A stretch of 64,000 nucleotides of DNA from Brevibacillus brevis (GCF_900637055.1 NZ_LR134338.1:3482001-3546000); one strand, 5' to 3'; numbered from the stretch's first letter, positions 16,971 to 25,755 are shown. Made by a program: numbers and translations. The notes: a model not told the origin generated them from the letters alone.

Positions 16971-18017
16971 TCATTGCGATTCGGCTAACCATTCCAGTAC
17001 GGTTGCAGCCCACGTATACCCAGTTCCAGCACTGACAGCTACGACAATATCCCCTGGGGCAAGACGTCCCTCTTGCTGTGCGACATGCAGTCCAATACAC
17101 GGATCGAGTGCAGACAAATGCCCGTAATGATCGAGATAGACGGCCTGCTCCTCGCTCAGCTGCAAACGTTCCAGCAGCTCCATGAACATCGAACGCTTTG
17201 TGTGCAAAGGAAGCAGCAGTTTCAAATCCCCCAAGGAACGATTGCTTTTTGCCAATGCCTGCTCTACCACATGGACAAAGTTCGGTATCGAGATGGGATC
17301 CAGTCGTTCTTTCATGTCGCTCGGATTCGGTACATCGATGAAGTGGAGTCTGTTTTCCACTGTTTCATGACTAGGTTTGTGCTTCGAGCCGCCTGCGGGT
17401 ACCCTTATATCATCGTGAAAAGAACCATCGGTAATGACACAGCTGTGGAGAATTCTGCTCTTTGTAGCACCACGCTTTACGAGAGCTGCTGTCCCCCCAT
17501 CTGCAAAATTAAACATGAAGCGCGAGCGAGGATTATCGTAATCGACGATTTGTGATTCTTTACAGCCAGCAACCAGCAGGATGTTTTCAATGGATGCATC
17601 TGCCGTCAGCATATCTTTTGCGACCTTCAAGGCGATTGGAAAGCACGAGCTGACATTCATCATCTCGAATCCGTATGCGTTTGTCGCTTTTAGTTCGTAT
17701 GTAATCTTCGGTGCGCTGGACCATACATAGTAATCTTTGTGCGGACTGCCGAAGTAAATAATGACGTCAATCTCAGATGGATCGATCACTGAGCTGGTCA
17801 GCTGTTGGGCAGCGAGCACAGCGAGGTCTGATGCATGAAGGGTGTCATCTGCGACATGCTTTTGATATAGACCGAATTTTTCGATAATAACTCGCGTGGG
17901 GATTCCAGTCTTTTCAGCCAATCGTTCAGCTGTTTCTATTCCCTCTGGAAAAAAAACGGATGTCGCTTCCACTCCGATGGTCTGTTCGTGGATCGTATTC
18001 GCTTCAAGATGATTCAT
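16971..18017 (-). CDS. 3-oxoacyl-ACP synthase III-like thiolase-fold enzyme
   Basis: A 348-aa thiolase-superfamily protein. The nucleophile is Cys125 in NVSSCFPIA, a His lies in LPLHTKRS, and the closing SAGTGYTWAATVLEW matches the KAS III C-terminus. Where KAS III has an Asn (GNTSAA), this protein has YGHLSAL, so the third catalytic residue is changed to His. This points to a specialised branch (OleA-, PqsD- or HMG-CoA-synthase-like) rather than housekeeping FabH. The ATG overlaps the MaoC stop (ATGA) and has AAGGAG upstream. Its reaction is unknown; context suggests acyl-CoA chemistry. Confidence 0.75.
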   Translation of the reverse strand: MNHLEANTIHEQTIGVEATSVFFPEGIETAERLAEKTGIPTRVIIEKFGLYQKHVADDTLHASDLAVLAAQQLTSSVIDPSEIDVIIYFGSPHKDYYVWSSAPKITYELKATNAYGFEMMNVSSCFPIALKVAKDMLTADASIENILLVAGCKESQIVDYDNPRSRFMFNFADGGTAALVKRGATKSRILHSCVITDGSFHDDIRVPAGGSKHKPSHETVENRLHFIDVPNPSDMKERLDPISIPNFVHVVEQALAKSNRSLGDLKLLLPLHTKRSMFMELLERLQLSEEQAVYLDHYGHLSALDPCIGLHVAQQEGRLAPGDIVVAVSAGTGYTWAATVLEWLAESQ

Positions 18018-18430
18018 ACTTTCGCTCCTTCCTTCGGTACGAGCATCGTCGCTGTTCCAGTCAGAACTACTTTTCCATGCTGATTCGTGCATTCCGTAAG
18101 CAAGCGGATGATGCCCCGCTCTTCCTGATATTCCAGTACGGTGGCGGTTGCAGTGATCGTGTCTCCGATCAGTACCGGAGCCGTAAACTGAATGGTCTGG
18201 TCTTTGTAAATGGAACCGATGCCAGGCAGCTGCATCCCGAGCAATCTGGATAACATGCTCGCCGTCAACAGTCCATGTGAGATACGTTGGCCGAACCGCG
18301 TGTCTTTTGCGTACTGCTGGTCGATGTGCACGGGATTGTAATCCCCACTCATTCCCGCAAACAGGACGATATCTGTTTCGGTAATGGTTCTGCTAAATGA
18401 TGCTTGCTCCCCAATTGCAAATCTGCCCAT
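18014..18430 (-). CDS. MaoC-like (R)-enoyl-CoA hydratase
   Basis: A 138-aa hot-dog fold protein with the hydratase-2 motif: the catalytic Asp and His lie in DYNPVHID, followed by GQRISHGLLTASMLS. It would hydrate an enoyl-CoA or a related thioester. The ATG at 18430 with GAGG eight bases upstream is preferred over the GTG three codons earlier. It is tightly packed between the ligase (ten-base gap) and the KAS III-like gene (four-base overlap), so all three are co-transcribed. Confidence 0.85.
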   Translation of the reverse strand: MGRFAIGEQASFSRTITETDIVLFAGMSGDYNPVHIDQQYAKDTRFGQRISHGLLTASMLSRLLGMQLPGIGSIYKDQTIQFTAPVLIGDTITATATVLEYQEERGIIRLLTECTNQHGKVVLTGTATMLVPKEGAKV

Positions 18431-18440
18431 GCGAATCACC

Positions 18441-19967
18441 TCATTGTGTAATGGAATCGGTCTTCAATCTGGTCAATGCTTGCTTGACGATTTTGCCTGT
18501 TGCATTGCGTGGCAGCTCGGTCAGAAATACGAATGACTTCGGGATTTTATACTTCGCCAATCTTTGCTCACAGTGGGCTTTGATGTATGCCTCCGTGAGG
18601 ACTGCTCCTGCTTTGGGCACGATAAAAGCCTTCGCGACTTCTCCCCATTTTTCATCGGGTACACCGACGACTGCGGCTTCCTGAACGCCATCCAGCTCGC
18701 CGATGACCTGTTCCAGCTCCAGCGGATAAATGTTCTCTCCGCCTGAGATAATCATGTCTTTGCGCCTTCCTACGATATAGGCGAACCCTTCTTCATCAAA
18801 ACGAGCCAAATCCCCTGTGTACAACCACCCTTCCCGGATGGTCTTGGCTGTTTCTTCTGGTCTGTTCCAGTATTCCTTCATCACATTGGGACCTTTGACG
18901 AGCAGTTCTCCGATTTCGCCTTGACCCACATCTTTTCCGTCATCCGAGATCAGGCGGACTTCACAAAACATGACGGGCTTGCCGATTGAGCCTGCTTTTC
19001 TTTTTGCATCTTCCTTCGCAATCATAAACACGGTGGGGGATGTTTCTGTCAGGCCGTATCCTTGTCCAAAAGGGAGGCCCCGCTCCTGAAAATGCTGGAT
19101 GAGTTCCATGGGGCATGGAGCGCCGCCGTTGTAAAACCAACGGACGGAATTGAATGATGTGGTAGCAAACAAGGGACTTTGACGAATGGCTTCATGGATG
19201 GCGGGCACACCCATCACAATGGTGACTTGGTGTGCTTCGATTAGTTGAATCGCTTTATCAGGTTCGAACTTCCCGGCGACAACGACACGCCCGCCAGCAA
19301 GCCATGTAGGGAAGGCAAACAGTCCGATTCCCCCGATATGAAAGAGTGGCAACAAGACAATCGAGCAGTCTTCTGAGGTGAGATCAAGCGCGGCTACATT
19401 GTGTACGGAGTTCCAGAACATATTTTCTTGAGTGAGCACTGCTCCCTTAGGCTTTCCTGTCGTTCCTGATGTATAGCAAATGATGTATGGATCTTCTCCA
19501 CTGCCATCATCTGCTCCGTTCCTACTGTGCTGGGATGACTCGTTCGGACCATACTGGCTCCAAGGGAGTTCGCCCGGTTCCAGCCATATTATATGCTCAA
19601 CACTGGCCTTCCCTTTGATTAGCTCAATGGTGGCAGCGAACTCGGGCTGGGCACATAACACGCGGATACCACTATCCTCAAACTGATAGTCTAATTCTGC
19701 AGGGGTCAACCGAATATTAAAGGGGACGGCAATCGCACCGAGTTTGGCGATGGCAAACAGCAAGAGCACATACTCCAAACTGTTTTGGGACAAAATGCCG
19801 ATCCGGTCCCCCTTTTTGACCTGCAGCTCATGTCGTAAATAGTTGGCAAGACGTTGGAGCTGTTCATTCATTTGCTGATAAGTAAGTGATTGATCGTTGG
19901 CAATCACTGCGATCCGCGTCGGAGTGATTCGGGCTCGCTTTTCAATCCAATAAGCAATTCCGTGCAT
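18441..19967 (-). CDS. Acyl-CoA ligase (AMP-forming, FadD/MenE-like)
   Basis: A 508-aa adenylating enzyme. Motifs in order: CYTSGTTGKPKGAVLT (P-loop), GYGLTETSP, GWLYTGDLARFDEEG, GRRKDMIISGGENIYP and the C-terminal LPRNATGKIVK with the catalytic Lys. It activates a carboxylic acid to its CoA thioester. AAAGGAG lies eight bases before the ATG. It heads the enzyme operon after the TetR gene. Whether the acid is fatty, aromatic or a side-chain acid cannot be told. Confidence 0.87.
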   Translation of the reverse strand: MHGIAYWIEKRARITPTRIAVIANDQSLTYQQMNEQLQRLANYLRHELQVKKGDRIGILSQNSLEYVLLLFAIAKLGAIAVPFNIRLTPAELDYQFEDSGIRVLCAQPEFAATIELIKGKASVEHIIWLEPGELPWSQYGPNESSQHSRNGADDGSGEDPYIICYTSGTTGKPKGAVLTQENMFWNSVHNVAALDLTSEDCSIVLLPLFHIGGIGLFAFPTWLAGGRVVVAGKFEPDKAIQLIEAHQVTIVMGVPAIHEAIRQSPLFATTSFNSVRWFYNGGAPCPMELIQHFQERGLPFGQGYGLTETSPTVFMIAKEDAKRKAGSIGKPVMFCEVRLISDDGKDVGQGEIGELLVKGPNVMKEYWNRPEETAKTIREGWLYTGDLARFDEEGFAYIVGRRKDMIISGGENIYPLELEQVIGELDGVQEAAVVGVPDEKWGEVAKAFIVPKAGAVLTEAYIKAHCEQRLAKYKIPKSFVFLTELPRNATGKIVKQALTRLKTDSITQ

Positions 19968-20000
19968 GAACTCTACTCCTTTGCCTATAAAATGGATCGG

Positions 20001-20606
20001 TTACGGCTTGGCAGCAATCCCTTTCATAATCATCGACATGGCTGTTTCTAACACCTCATCAGGAACGTCTTCATTTTCCCAGTACACCCACCGCATCCCG
20101 ATGAATTGTCCGATCGACATGAGACAGTAAGCCAGCGTCTCATGATCCATCTCTCGAAACGCCCCTTCGTTCATGGCTTTCTTCAGACTTCGTACGTACC
20201 CCGCTGCCAGTTTGGCGTAATACCAGCGATACAGCTCCTGATCGACGAGTGCAGCCTGTTGAATAATGCTGTACATGTTGCGATGATGCTTGATCCAACG
20301 AAAAAAGGCCAGAAATCCCAGTCGCAAATTCTCTTCTTGCGTGGGTGCTCCCATGATCGCTTCTTTGATCGTCGAACGTAGCTCTCTACTCAGCTGCCTG
20401 ATCAATTCATCATAAATCGCTTTCTTGGACTCGAAATAATTGTAAAACGTTCCTTGGGACACCTGTGCATGCTGCGTGATCAAGACGATAGATGCATCAT
20501 AATAACCCAGCTCGCCAAACACATGCTCTGCGGCATCCAGTATTTTTTTGCGGGTTTCCTGTCCTTTTTTGGTCAAAACAGGGGTAGGCAGACTATTTTC
20601 TGACAC
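20001..20606 (-). CDS. TetR/AcrR-family regulator
   Basis: A 201-aa regulator with an N-terminal TetR helix-turn-helix (ETRKKILDAAEHVFGELGYY, then VSQGTFYNYFESKKAIYDEL) and a helical ligand domain. The GTG at 20606 is preferred because AGAGG lies eight bases upstream. It is the first gene of the block and 33 bases from the ligase, so it likely represses its own operon and responds to an acyl-CoA, like FadR-type TetR proteins of Bacillus. The ligand is inferred, not seen. Confidence 0.85.
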   Translation of the reverse strand: MSENSLPTPVLTKKGQETRKKILDAAEHVFGELGYYDASIVLITQHAQVSQGTFYNYFESKKAIYDELIRQLSRELRSTIKEAIMGAPTQEENLRLGFLAFFRWIKHHRNMYSIIQQAALVDQELYRWYYAKLAAGYVRSLKKAMNEGAFREMDHETLAYCLMSIGQFIGMRWVYWENEDVPDEVLETAMSMIMKGIAAKP

Positions 20607-20626
20607 CTGAATCACCTCTCAGTTTT

Positions 20627-20654
20627 ATTATATGTATAATTCTAAATATTACAA
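20627..20654 (-). promoter_or_regulatory. Sigma-A promoter of the TetR-ligase-Liv operon
   Basis: Minus strand: -35 TTGTAA (20649-20654), 16-base spacer, -10 TATAAT (20627-20632). An imperfect inverted repeat (ATATGT ... ACATAT) spans the promoter and could be the TetR operator. Confidence 0.6.
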
Positions 20655-20755
20655 CATATTTTACTCCCTATTTTTCTGCGAGAGGATTATTGCCAATAAT
20701 TGACGCGAAACGATTTGAACGAACAAGCGTCTCTATTCATACAGAAGCTACATAC

Positions 20756-20786
20756 AAAAAAGCTCCCATGCGAACGCACGAGAGCT
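20756..20786 (-). terminator. Terminator after NlpC/P60 gene
   Basis: On the minus strand, AGCTCTCGTGCG and CATGGGAGCT form an imperfect stem around TTCG, followed by TTTTTT. Confidence 0.8.
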
Positions 20787-20812
20787 AAATAAACCATATA
20801 GAGCTTGTCTGA

Positions 20813-21718
20813 TTAAAGAACGCGCTTGGCTTTTACCACACGCTTTTCCCAGTTTGTCCCATCATACTTGGAGTAAGTCACGCCCGGACTGCCATACGTG
20901 TGCAAAATTTTCCCGTTACCCACGTAAATCGCAACGTGTGTGATTCGGTCAGAAGAGCTGTTGACAGATGCCTTCATGAAAACCAGATCGCCTTTTTGCA
21001 GATCATTTTTGGAAACGGTTTTCCCTACAGTAGATTGCTGGCGGGAATCGCGCGGCAGTGTAATGCCCGCTTCTTTAAACACACGTTGTGTAAAGGAAGA
21101 GCAGTCGAACGTTTTGGTTGTGCTGCTGCTGGAACCGTATTTGTACTTTGTGCCCAAATACTTTTCGCCATTTTTGATCACTTGGTCGGCAATATTGCTT
21201 ACTGGCGGTTCTGGCTTGCTAGGAGAAGTCTCGGAAGAGTCTGTTTCCTCAATAATACGACGAGCCCCTACAAATTTGTTACTGTACTCCGAATATGTTT
21301 TTAAAACTACCTCGTCTTCCCCTTGCGAAGAATAGACGAATTGGTCACCGCCTATGTATATTCCCATAAAAGTTGGGCTGCCGCTTCCGCTGGAGGCAAA
21401 GAACACCAAATCCCCTGGCTCCACGCTTTTTTCGGATACTTTCTTCCCAGTCTTGTACAGGCTAGAGATTGTGCTCCCAATGGAAATCCCTACTTGTTTG
21501 TACGCATACGTAGCCAGCTCCGCAGATCCGAATTGCTTCGGTCCCTTTGCTTTGTACTGGTAATCCTTCCCAATCAAAGAAGTAGCAACATTTGCAATCT
21601 CTGACTGTTTTGAATCTTGTGTCTTAGCGGCCACTTCTCCAACTTGACCACCCATTAACAGGGACGTACTCAGCATGACTGCTACTGTTGACTTCATTAC
21701 CCAATCTCGTTTCGTCAC
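20813..21718 (-). CDS. Secreted protein with tandem NlpC/P60-like domains, the first degenerate
   Basis: A 301-aa exported protein. A GTG eight bases after AAGGAGG starts a signal peptide (VMKSTVAVMLSTSLLMGGQV ... VAA). Two NlpC/P60-like units follow. The C-terminal unit has the catalytic Cys in TFDCSSFTQRVF and the His in ITHVAIYVGNG and so should cut peptidoglycan stem peptides. The N-terminal unit aligns in layout, but the Cys position reads FGSAELATYAY and the His position reads TFMGIYIGGDQ. Both catalytic residues are therefore lost, suggesting a wall-binding or regulatory pseudoenzyme domain. A Pro/Ser/Glu-rich linker joins them. Confidence 0.85.
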   Translation of the reverse strand: MTKRDWVMKSTVAVMLSTSLLMGGQVGEVAAKTQDSKQSEIANVATSLIGKDYQYKAKGPKQFGSAELATYAYKQVGISIGSTISSLYKTGKKVSEKSVEPGDLVFFASSGSGSPTFMGIYIGGDQFVYSSQGEDEVVLKTYSEYSNKFVGARRIIEETDSSETSPSKPEPPVSNIADQVIKNGEKYLGTKYKYGSSSSTTKTFDCSSFTQRVFKEAGITLPRDSRQQSTVGKTVSKNDLQKGDLVFMKASVNSSSDRITHVAIYVGNGKILHTYGSPGVTYSKYDGTNWEKRVVKAKRVL

Positions 21719-22053
21719 TTTCTTTTCCTCCTTGTCATGTTGTGGCACCCGTCTTGGGTACATGGACAGAATAGCGCAGGAGGAAACGGGAGGATAAGAC
21801 CGTAAAATTTTCCAATAGTGGAATTGGTAGCATGGGACTAGTCAGAAAACGGGGTGCAAAGTAGACGGTTGCTACTTCTTAGTTCCATGGAACCATAAAG
21901 GTTACAAAACGGTTTCAAAGATAGTTTTCTTCGCGGAAAAACGGCATTTCACACGGCTTCCCGCATAATTGTTACTCGTTGAATGCATGCCCTGGCCCCA
22001 AACAAAAACCATCTTCTGCTTGTTTCTGTCAGAAGATGGTCCTTGATTCGTAC
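21719..22053. other. Gene-free stretch with a perfect palindrome
   Basis: About 335 bases without a convincing gene. It holds the upstream region of the NlpC/P60 gene (-) with a perfect 12-bp palindrome GTTCCATGGAAC at 21882-21893, a possible regulator site, and at its right end the terminator of the FAH-family gene. I saw no clear sigma-A promoter. Confidence 0.5.
22004..22041 (-). terminator. Terminator after FAH-family gene
   Basis: On the minus strand, CCATCTTCTG and CAGAAGATGG form a perfect 10-bp stem followed by TTTTTG. Confidence 0.85.
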
Positions 22054-22680
22054 TTATTTCATTTTAGCCGTAAACTGCCCCCAAGTCTCTTCTCCCCACT
22101 TGAGAGTGAGGACATCTCCATCCGTAACAGGTCCAACCCCCGCTGGCGTACCTGTGTAAATGATATCCCCTTGATCTAGTCCGAGATGCTCGGAAATATA
22201 GGCAATCATCGTTTCCAAATCAAATATCACATCACGCAAATTGCCGCGTTGTACTTGCTCTCCATTTTTCAACAAGGAGAAATCAGTTTGGTAGAGCTCA
22301 TGAATACCAGGGAAAGGATGAAAAGACGTCAAAATAGCTGAATTTTTAAACCCTTTTGCCAACAACCATGGATGCCCAGCTTTCTTCAGCTCGCTCTGAA
22401 CATCCCGTAAAGTAAAGTCGATCCCGAGTGCTATTTTATCAATCATCTCATCAAGTGTAGCTCCAGCCTCATACGGTCTCGCGATGTGAATCACAAGCTC
22501 CGCCTCATAATGGAGCTCTCCACGAGATGCCGGAAGCTCAATGGCCTCTCCATTTGCCAATGCAAGCGCATGTGTTGGCTTATCAAAAATCATTGGCTTG
22601 GTTGGCACATCGTTCCCCAACTCCGCGGCATGCAATCGATAGTTGCGACCGATACAGTAAATATTTTTGACTGACTCCAT
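22054..22680 (-). CDS. Fumarylacetoacetate hydrolase family protein
   Basis: A 208-aa single-domain FAH-fold protein. It starts MESVKNIYCIGRNYRLHAAEL, with the metal-binding acids in HYEAELVIH and DFTLRDVQ and the closing YTGTPAGVGPV loop. Such proteins act as acylpyruvate hydrolases or oxaloacetate decarboxylases on metal-chelated 2-oxo acids. GGAGAGG before the ATG at 22680 decides the start; the frame is open further upstream. No pathway partner lies next to it, so the substrate stays open. Confidence 0.85.
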   Translation of the reverse strand: MESVKNIYCIGRNYRLHAAELGNDVPTKPMIFDKPTHALALANGEAIELPASRGELHYEAELVIHIARPYEAGATLDEMIDKIALGIDFTLRDVQSELKKAGHPWLLAKGFKNSAILTSFHPFPGIHELYQTDFSLLKNGEQVQRGNLRDVIFDLETMIAYISEHLGLDQGDIIYTGTPAGVGPVTDGDVLTLKWGEETWGQFTAKMK

Positions 22681-22738
22681 TTTGTCCTCTCCTTTGGTGG
22701 CTGTCTCTTTTTTCACTATATCATGGCTGCACGGCGTA

Positions 22739-23284
22739 TTACAGCTTGTCTTGTTCATCCTCTTCCATGCAGTTTCCATAGCCAGGCCAAAGGCGGGCAT
22801 TCCCTCGCGCTTCTACTTCAATCACGGTATCACATATGGATTCCAGCGCACTCTCCAGATCCATCTCTTGCTCAGAGCTCCAGGAAAATTCGTAATGAAA
22901 AATCACTTGCTGCTCTGTCGCTTCAGAGAGGACAAAGGCAAACTGCTGCTGTTGTTCCACGACATGCTTTCTGGCTTCAACCGTTGCCTGTACCGAGAAC
23001 AAACCATCCCATTCAGCAACCATATATGTAGAAGTGACATCAATCCACAGGGAGGGAGTATCATTCGTTCGCCGAAAAATAACAGAGTCCTCCCGATAAA
23101 ACCCGTAGCCAGAGGGCAGCGCACCCGAGAGCTTAAATGGGATTCCTACCGGCAAATCATTTGGCTTCAATGCGTGGACAAGTCTCCCAGGCAATAGATA
23201 ACAACCATCCTGCTGGCGATCTAACCGTTCTCCCATGACGAGAACCTCTTGATTGTGTGAATCCCCTGTCACCTGAACGAACAT
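22739..23284 (-). CDS. Hypothetical protein, 181 aa
   Basis: GGGAGG lies seven bases before the ATG at 23284. The protein is mostly beta-rich in the first half (LPGRLVHALKPNDLPVGIPF, YGFYREDSVIFRR) with an acidic C-terminus (CMEEDEQDKL). There is no signal peptide or membrane span. No family recognised. It stands alone between two terminators' worth of sequence and may be monocistronic. Confidence 0.7.
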   Translation of the reverse strand: MFVQVTGDSHNQEVLVMGERLDRQQDGCYLLPGRLVHALKPNDLPVGIPFKLSGALPSGYGFYREDSVIFRRTNDTPSLWIDVTSTYMVAEWDGLFSVQATVEARKHVVEQQQQFAFVLSEATEQQVIFHYEFSWSSEQEMDLESALESICDTVIEVEARGNARLWPGYGNCMEEDEQDKL

Positions 23285-23370
23285 CACGGCACCTCCCTCT
23301 AGAACAGTATGGTCAGGAATGCATGACTCAAAACCAAAAGACCATCCATTTTTTTCCTGACGAAATACCG

Positions 23371-23404
23371 AAAAAAACAGGGTTCATCCATAGGATGCCC
23401 CCTT
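23371..23404 (-). terminator. Terminator after vanW-like gene
   Basis: On the minus strand, GGGGGCATCC and GGATGAACCC pair around TAT, followed by TTTTTTT. Confidence 0.75.
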
Positions 23405-23417
23405 TATTCCTTCTAAG

Positions 23418-24047
23418 CTACGCACGTATAATCGCAATTACAACATGTTCGTCATCATATGATTTTGCTTTGATTTTCACAGGGAAATCATTCAGGTTGG
23501 TAAATTTAAAATCCATATAGCCATACGCTACTGTGGCATCTTGCCCCACTGGCACGTATCCCACAGATTTGCTGTGGTTATGTCGCTCCACCATGGTCAT
23601 GCCCGCTTCCGCAGCTGCATTGTAAAGCGTACTGGAAACCTGACAAATCCCGCCTCCATAGTCATCGACGAGCTGGCCGTTCTGAATAACCCCGGCCTTT
23701 TGCCAACCATCCTCTGGCAAGTTCGAATTGCCCACTACCTCATTGAATGAGAAAACCTCTTGCGGCTTGATTTTTTCATTATGAATCTTGCTCAATGCTT
23801 GCTTGATATTATGCTTACGCGCATCTGTGCTATCTTTCATCGATGAGTAATAAAAGCCGAGAACCTCCTCTTCCTTGAGGTCCATCTTGTCCACATACTT
23901 TTCCTGTAGCTTTTCCTGCAACTCGATAGCAGGAGATAACGGATCCACTTGTAATGCCATTGCACGCTCAGGCGCGTAGTTCATACCGAGCGAGAACACG
24001 AGAGCCACTGTTGCCATACTGATCGGCCAATGCCGAACTTTTTTCAT
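23418..24047 (-). CDS. VanW-family exported protein
   Basis: A 209-aa protein with an N-terminal signal segment (VRHWPISMATVALVFSLGMN) and a VanW domain. Its conserved parts are FSFNEVVGNS, DDYGGGICQVSSTLYNAA and ERHNHSKSVGYVPVGQDATV, followed by a closing strand. VanW proteins occur in some vancomycin clusters and widely in Bacillales (YoaR-like), with unknown biochemical role. The ATG at 24047 after GAGGAAGCAGAA is preferred over a GTG six codons upstream. No resistance genes are nearby. Confidence 0.85.
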   Translation of the reverse strand: MKKVRHWPISMATVALVFSLGMNYAPERAMALQVDPLSPAIELQEKLQEKYVDKMDLKEEEVLGFYYSSMKDSTDARKHNIKQALSKIHNEKIKPQEVFSFNEVVGNSNLPEDGWQKAGVIQNGQLVDDYGGGICQVSSTLYNAAAEAGMTMVERHNHSKSVGYVPVGQDATVAYGYMDFKFTNLNDFPVKIKAKSYDDEHVVIAIIRA

Positions 24048-24172
24048 TTCTGCTTCCTCTCCCACATTTGTTGATCGATTTACTGACGCTACACCTTGAC
24101 TCTAACAATGTACCGTATGGGAAAAGCGCCTATCAACCTGCAAATGTTGGGCTTTTTGTCCTACATTAGGTT

Positions 24173-25219
24173 CTACTCGTCATCCTCATCGATAACCCCG
24201 AGGGCTTTATTCTTTTCTTTAAAGCGCTGGTTATGGGACGAAACGTACGCCATCCGATCTGCTACCGGGTCTATATGCAATTTCGCACTATTTACGGCCA
24301 CAGCCGCATCTGTGAATGCTCCGGCAATCAGCGTAATCTTGCTGTCAAAGCTCGCAAAATCTCCCGCCGCAAAAATCCCTGGCAGATTCGTTGCCAGACG
24401 AGGACTAACAAACACGTTCCACTCATCCATGTCCAAGCCCCACTCTTTAATCCCGGTGAAGTCGGCCTTCAATCCGTGATTGACGATGATGGCGTCTACA
24501 TCGATTTGTTCCGTCTCGTCTGTCTCCAGATGACGTATCGTCACTTTATCAATGGTTTCTTTGTCTGAGCTTTGCAATTGCGTGACCGCATACGGGGTGC
24601 GAACGATCGCAGAGGACTCTTTCATGCGCTTCACATTCCGCTCATGTCCACCAAATACATCACGGCGATGCACAACGGTTACGGACGCTGCGATTTGCAC
24701 CAGTTCATTTGCCCAATCGACCGCGGAGTCGCCGCCCCCTGAGATGAGAACGCGCTTACCACGGAATGGCTCCAGTTCCTGCACTGTATAATGAAGATTT
24801 GTCACCTCGTAGCGCTCGGCTCCTTCGATCTCCAGCTTTGCCATTTTCAAAATACCTCGACCCAAAGCCAGTATGATCGTGCGGGTCCAATGCCGTCTCC
24901 CCGATTTTGCAACGAGTATGTACGTTCCATCTTCTTGTGGCTCTAGTCCAATGATCGCCTCGCCCAGGACGATGGTGGGATCAAATGTCTTCGCTTGCGC
25001 CACCAGATTGGCAATCAGCTTTTCGCATAGCTGTGGTGGCACACCGCCTACATCCCAGATCATTTTTTCTGGATAGATCAACATTCGTCCACCGAGCTCT
25101 TCTTTCGCTTCAATGAGTTTCGTCTTCATATCACGCATTCCGCTATAAAAGGCAGCGTACATCCCTGCAGGACCACCGCCAATAATGGTTACATCAAACA
25201 GCTCCAACTGTTCTCCCAC
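24173..25219 (-). CDS. Ferredoxin-NADP reductase, thioredoxin-reductase-like (YumC type)
   Basis: A 348-aa flavoprotein. FAD motif [16 protein letters not shown] at the start, NADP motif [17 protein letters not shown] in the middle, and a closing GIFAAGDFA for FAD. There is no CxxC redox pair, so it is an FNR of the Bacillus YumC class and not a thioredoxin reductase. It would transfer electrons between NADPH and ferredoxin or flavodoxin. The start is probably the GTG at 25219 after GGAGGGG; an ATG eight codons upstream is the alternative. Confidence 0.87.
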   Translation of the reverse strand: MGEQLELFDVTIIGGGPAGMYAAFYSGMRDMKTKLIEAKEELGGRMLIYPEKMIWDVGGVPPQLCEKLIANLVAQAKTFDPTIVLGEAIIGLEPQEDGTYILVAKSGRRHWTRTIILALGRGILKMAKLEIEGAERYEVTNLHYTVQELEPFRGKRVLISGGGDSAVDWANELVQIAASVTVVHRRDVFGGHERNVKRMKESSAIVRTPYAVTQLQSSDKETIDKVTIRHLETDETEQIDVDAIIVNHGLKADFTGIKEWGLDMDEWNVFVSPRLATNLPGIFAAGDFASFDSKITLIAGAFTDAAVAVNSAKLHIDPVADRMAYVSSHNQRFKEKNKALGVIDEDDE

Positions 25220-25338
25220 AACTACCCCTCCACTGTCTTTCATGTTTGTTTATGAATCATCAATCATATTATTGAAAATGAGATTCATTATCACAATGTG
25301 ATTGTAATGGAAAATGGAGGAGGATTCAACATTCAAGA

Positions 25339-25386
25339 AAAAATAAAAAGGTTCGTAAATAGCTTCTTCAGCCAATTTACGAACCT
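25339..25386 (-). terminator. tRNA operon terminator
   Basis: On the minus strand, GGTTCGTAAATTGGC and GCTATTTACGAACC form a long stem followed by TTTTTATTTTTT. Confidence 0.9.
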
Positions 25387-25399
25387 GTTGTTTGCCATA

Positions 25400-25486
25400 T
25401 GGTGCGGTCGAGAGGACTTGAACCTCCACGGTGTTGCCACCACTAGAACCTGAATCTAGCGCGTCTGCCAATTCCGCCACGACCGC
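25400..25486 (-). tRNA. tRNA-Leu (CAG)
   Basis: 87 bases including an encoded CCA. The acceptor stem is GCGGTCG/CGACCGC, the anticodon loop TTCAGGT gives CAG, and a long variable arm (TGGTGGCAACACCG) marks a class II leucine tRNA. GGTTCAAGTCC forms the T arm. Last of three tRNAs in one transcript. Confidence 0.95.
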
Positions 25487-25493
25487 ATAAAAA

Positions 25494-25569
25494 TGGTGCC
25501 GGCAATAGGACTTGAACCCACAACCCCCTGATTACAAGTCAGGTGCTCTACCAATTGAGCTATACCGGC
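25494..25569 (-). tRNA. tRNA-Thr (TGT)
   Basis: 76 bases with encoded CCA. The acceptor stem is GCCGGTA/TGCCGGC, the loop CTTGTAA gives anticodon TGT, and the T arm is GGTTCAAGTCC. Confidence 0.95.
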
Positions 25570-25612
25570 ACATTTCGTGAAACTATGTAATTCGCACATT
25601 CTAGAGATAGAA

Positions 25613-25689
25613 TGGCGGAGCTGACGGGACTCGAACCCGCGACCTCCGGTGTGACAGACCGGCGTGAACTCCAACTTCACCACAGCTCC
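25613..25689 (-). tRNA. tRNA-Asp (GTC)
   Basis: 77 bases with encoded CCA. The acceptor stem is GGAGCTG/CAGCTCC, the loop CTGTCAC gives anticodon GTC, and the T arm is GGGTTCGAGTCCC. First of the three tRNAs. Confidence 0.95.
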
Positions 25690-25725
25690 ATGTGGTTTTT
25701 GTCTCCAGCTCGTGGCGACTTCTGT

Positions 25726-25755
25726 AATATAGCACGATCCTATCTCCTGATGCAA
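25726..25755 (-). promoter_or_regulatory. tRNA operon promoter
   Basis: Minus strand: -35 TTGCAT (25750-25755), 18-base spacer, -10 TATATT (25726-25731), about 35 bases before tRNA-Asp. Confidence 0.7.

Noticed and set aside
21904-21918. Cre-like sequence ACAAAACGGTTTCA upstream of the NlpC/P60 gene
   Set aside because: Only 11 of 14 consensus positions match and key outer bases are wrong.
23311-23400. Minus-strand 30-codon frame with GGGGG before its ATG
   Set aside because: The ATG and its supposed ribosome site form the stem and loop of the terminator after the vanW-like gene.
25250-25755. Two minus-strand open frames across the tRNA cluster
   Set aside because: They read through tRNA-Asp, tRNA-Thr and tRNA-Leu and give tRNA-derived peptides such as CAGIAQLVEH, a known artefact.
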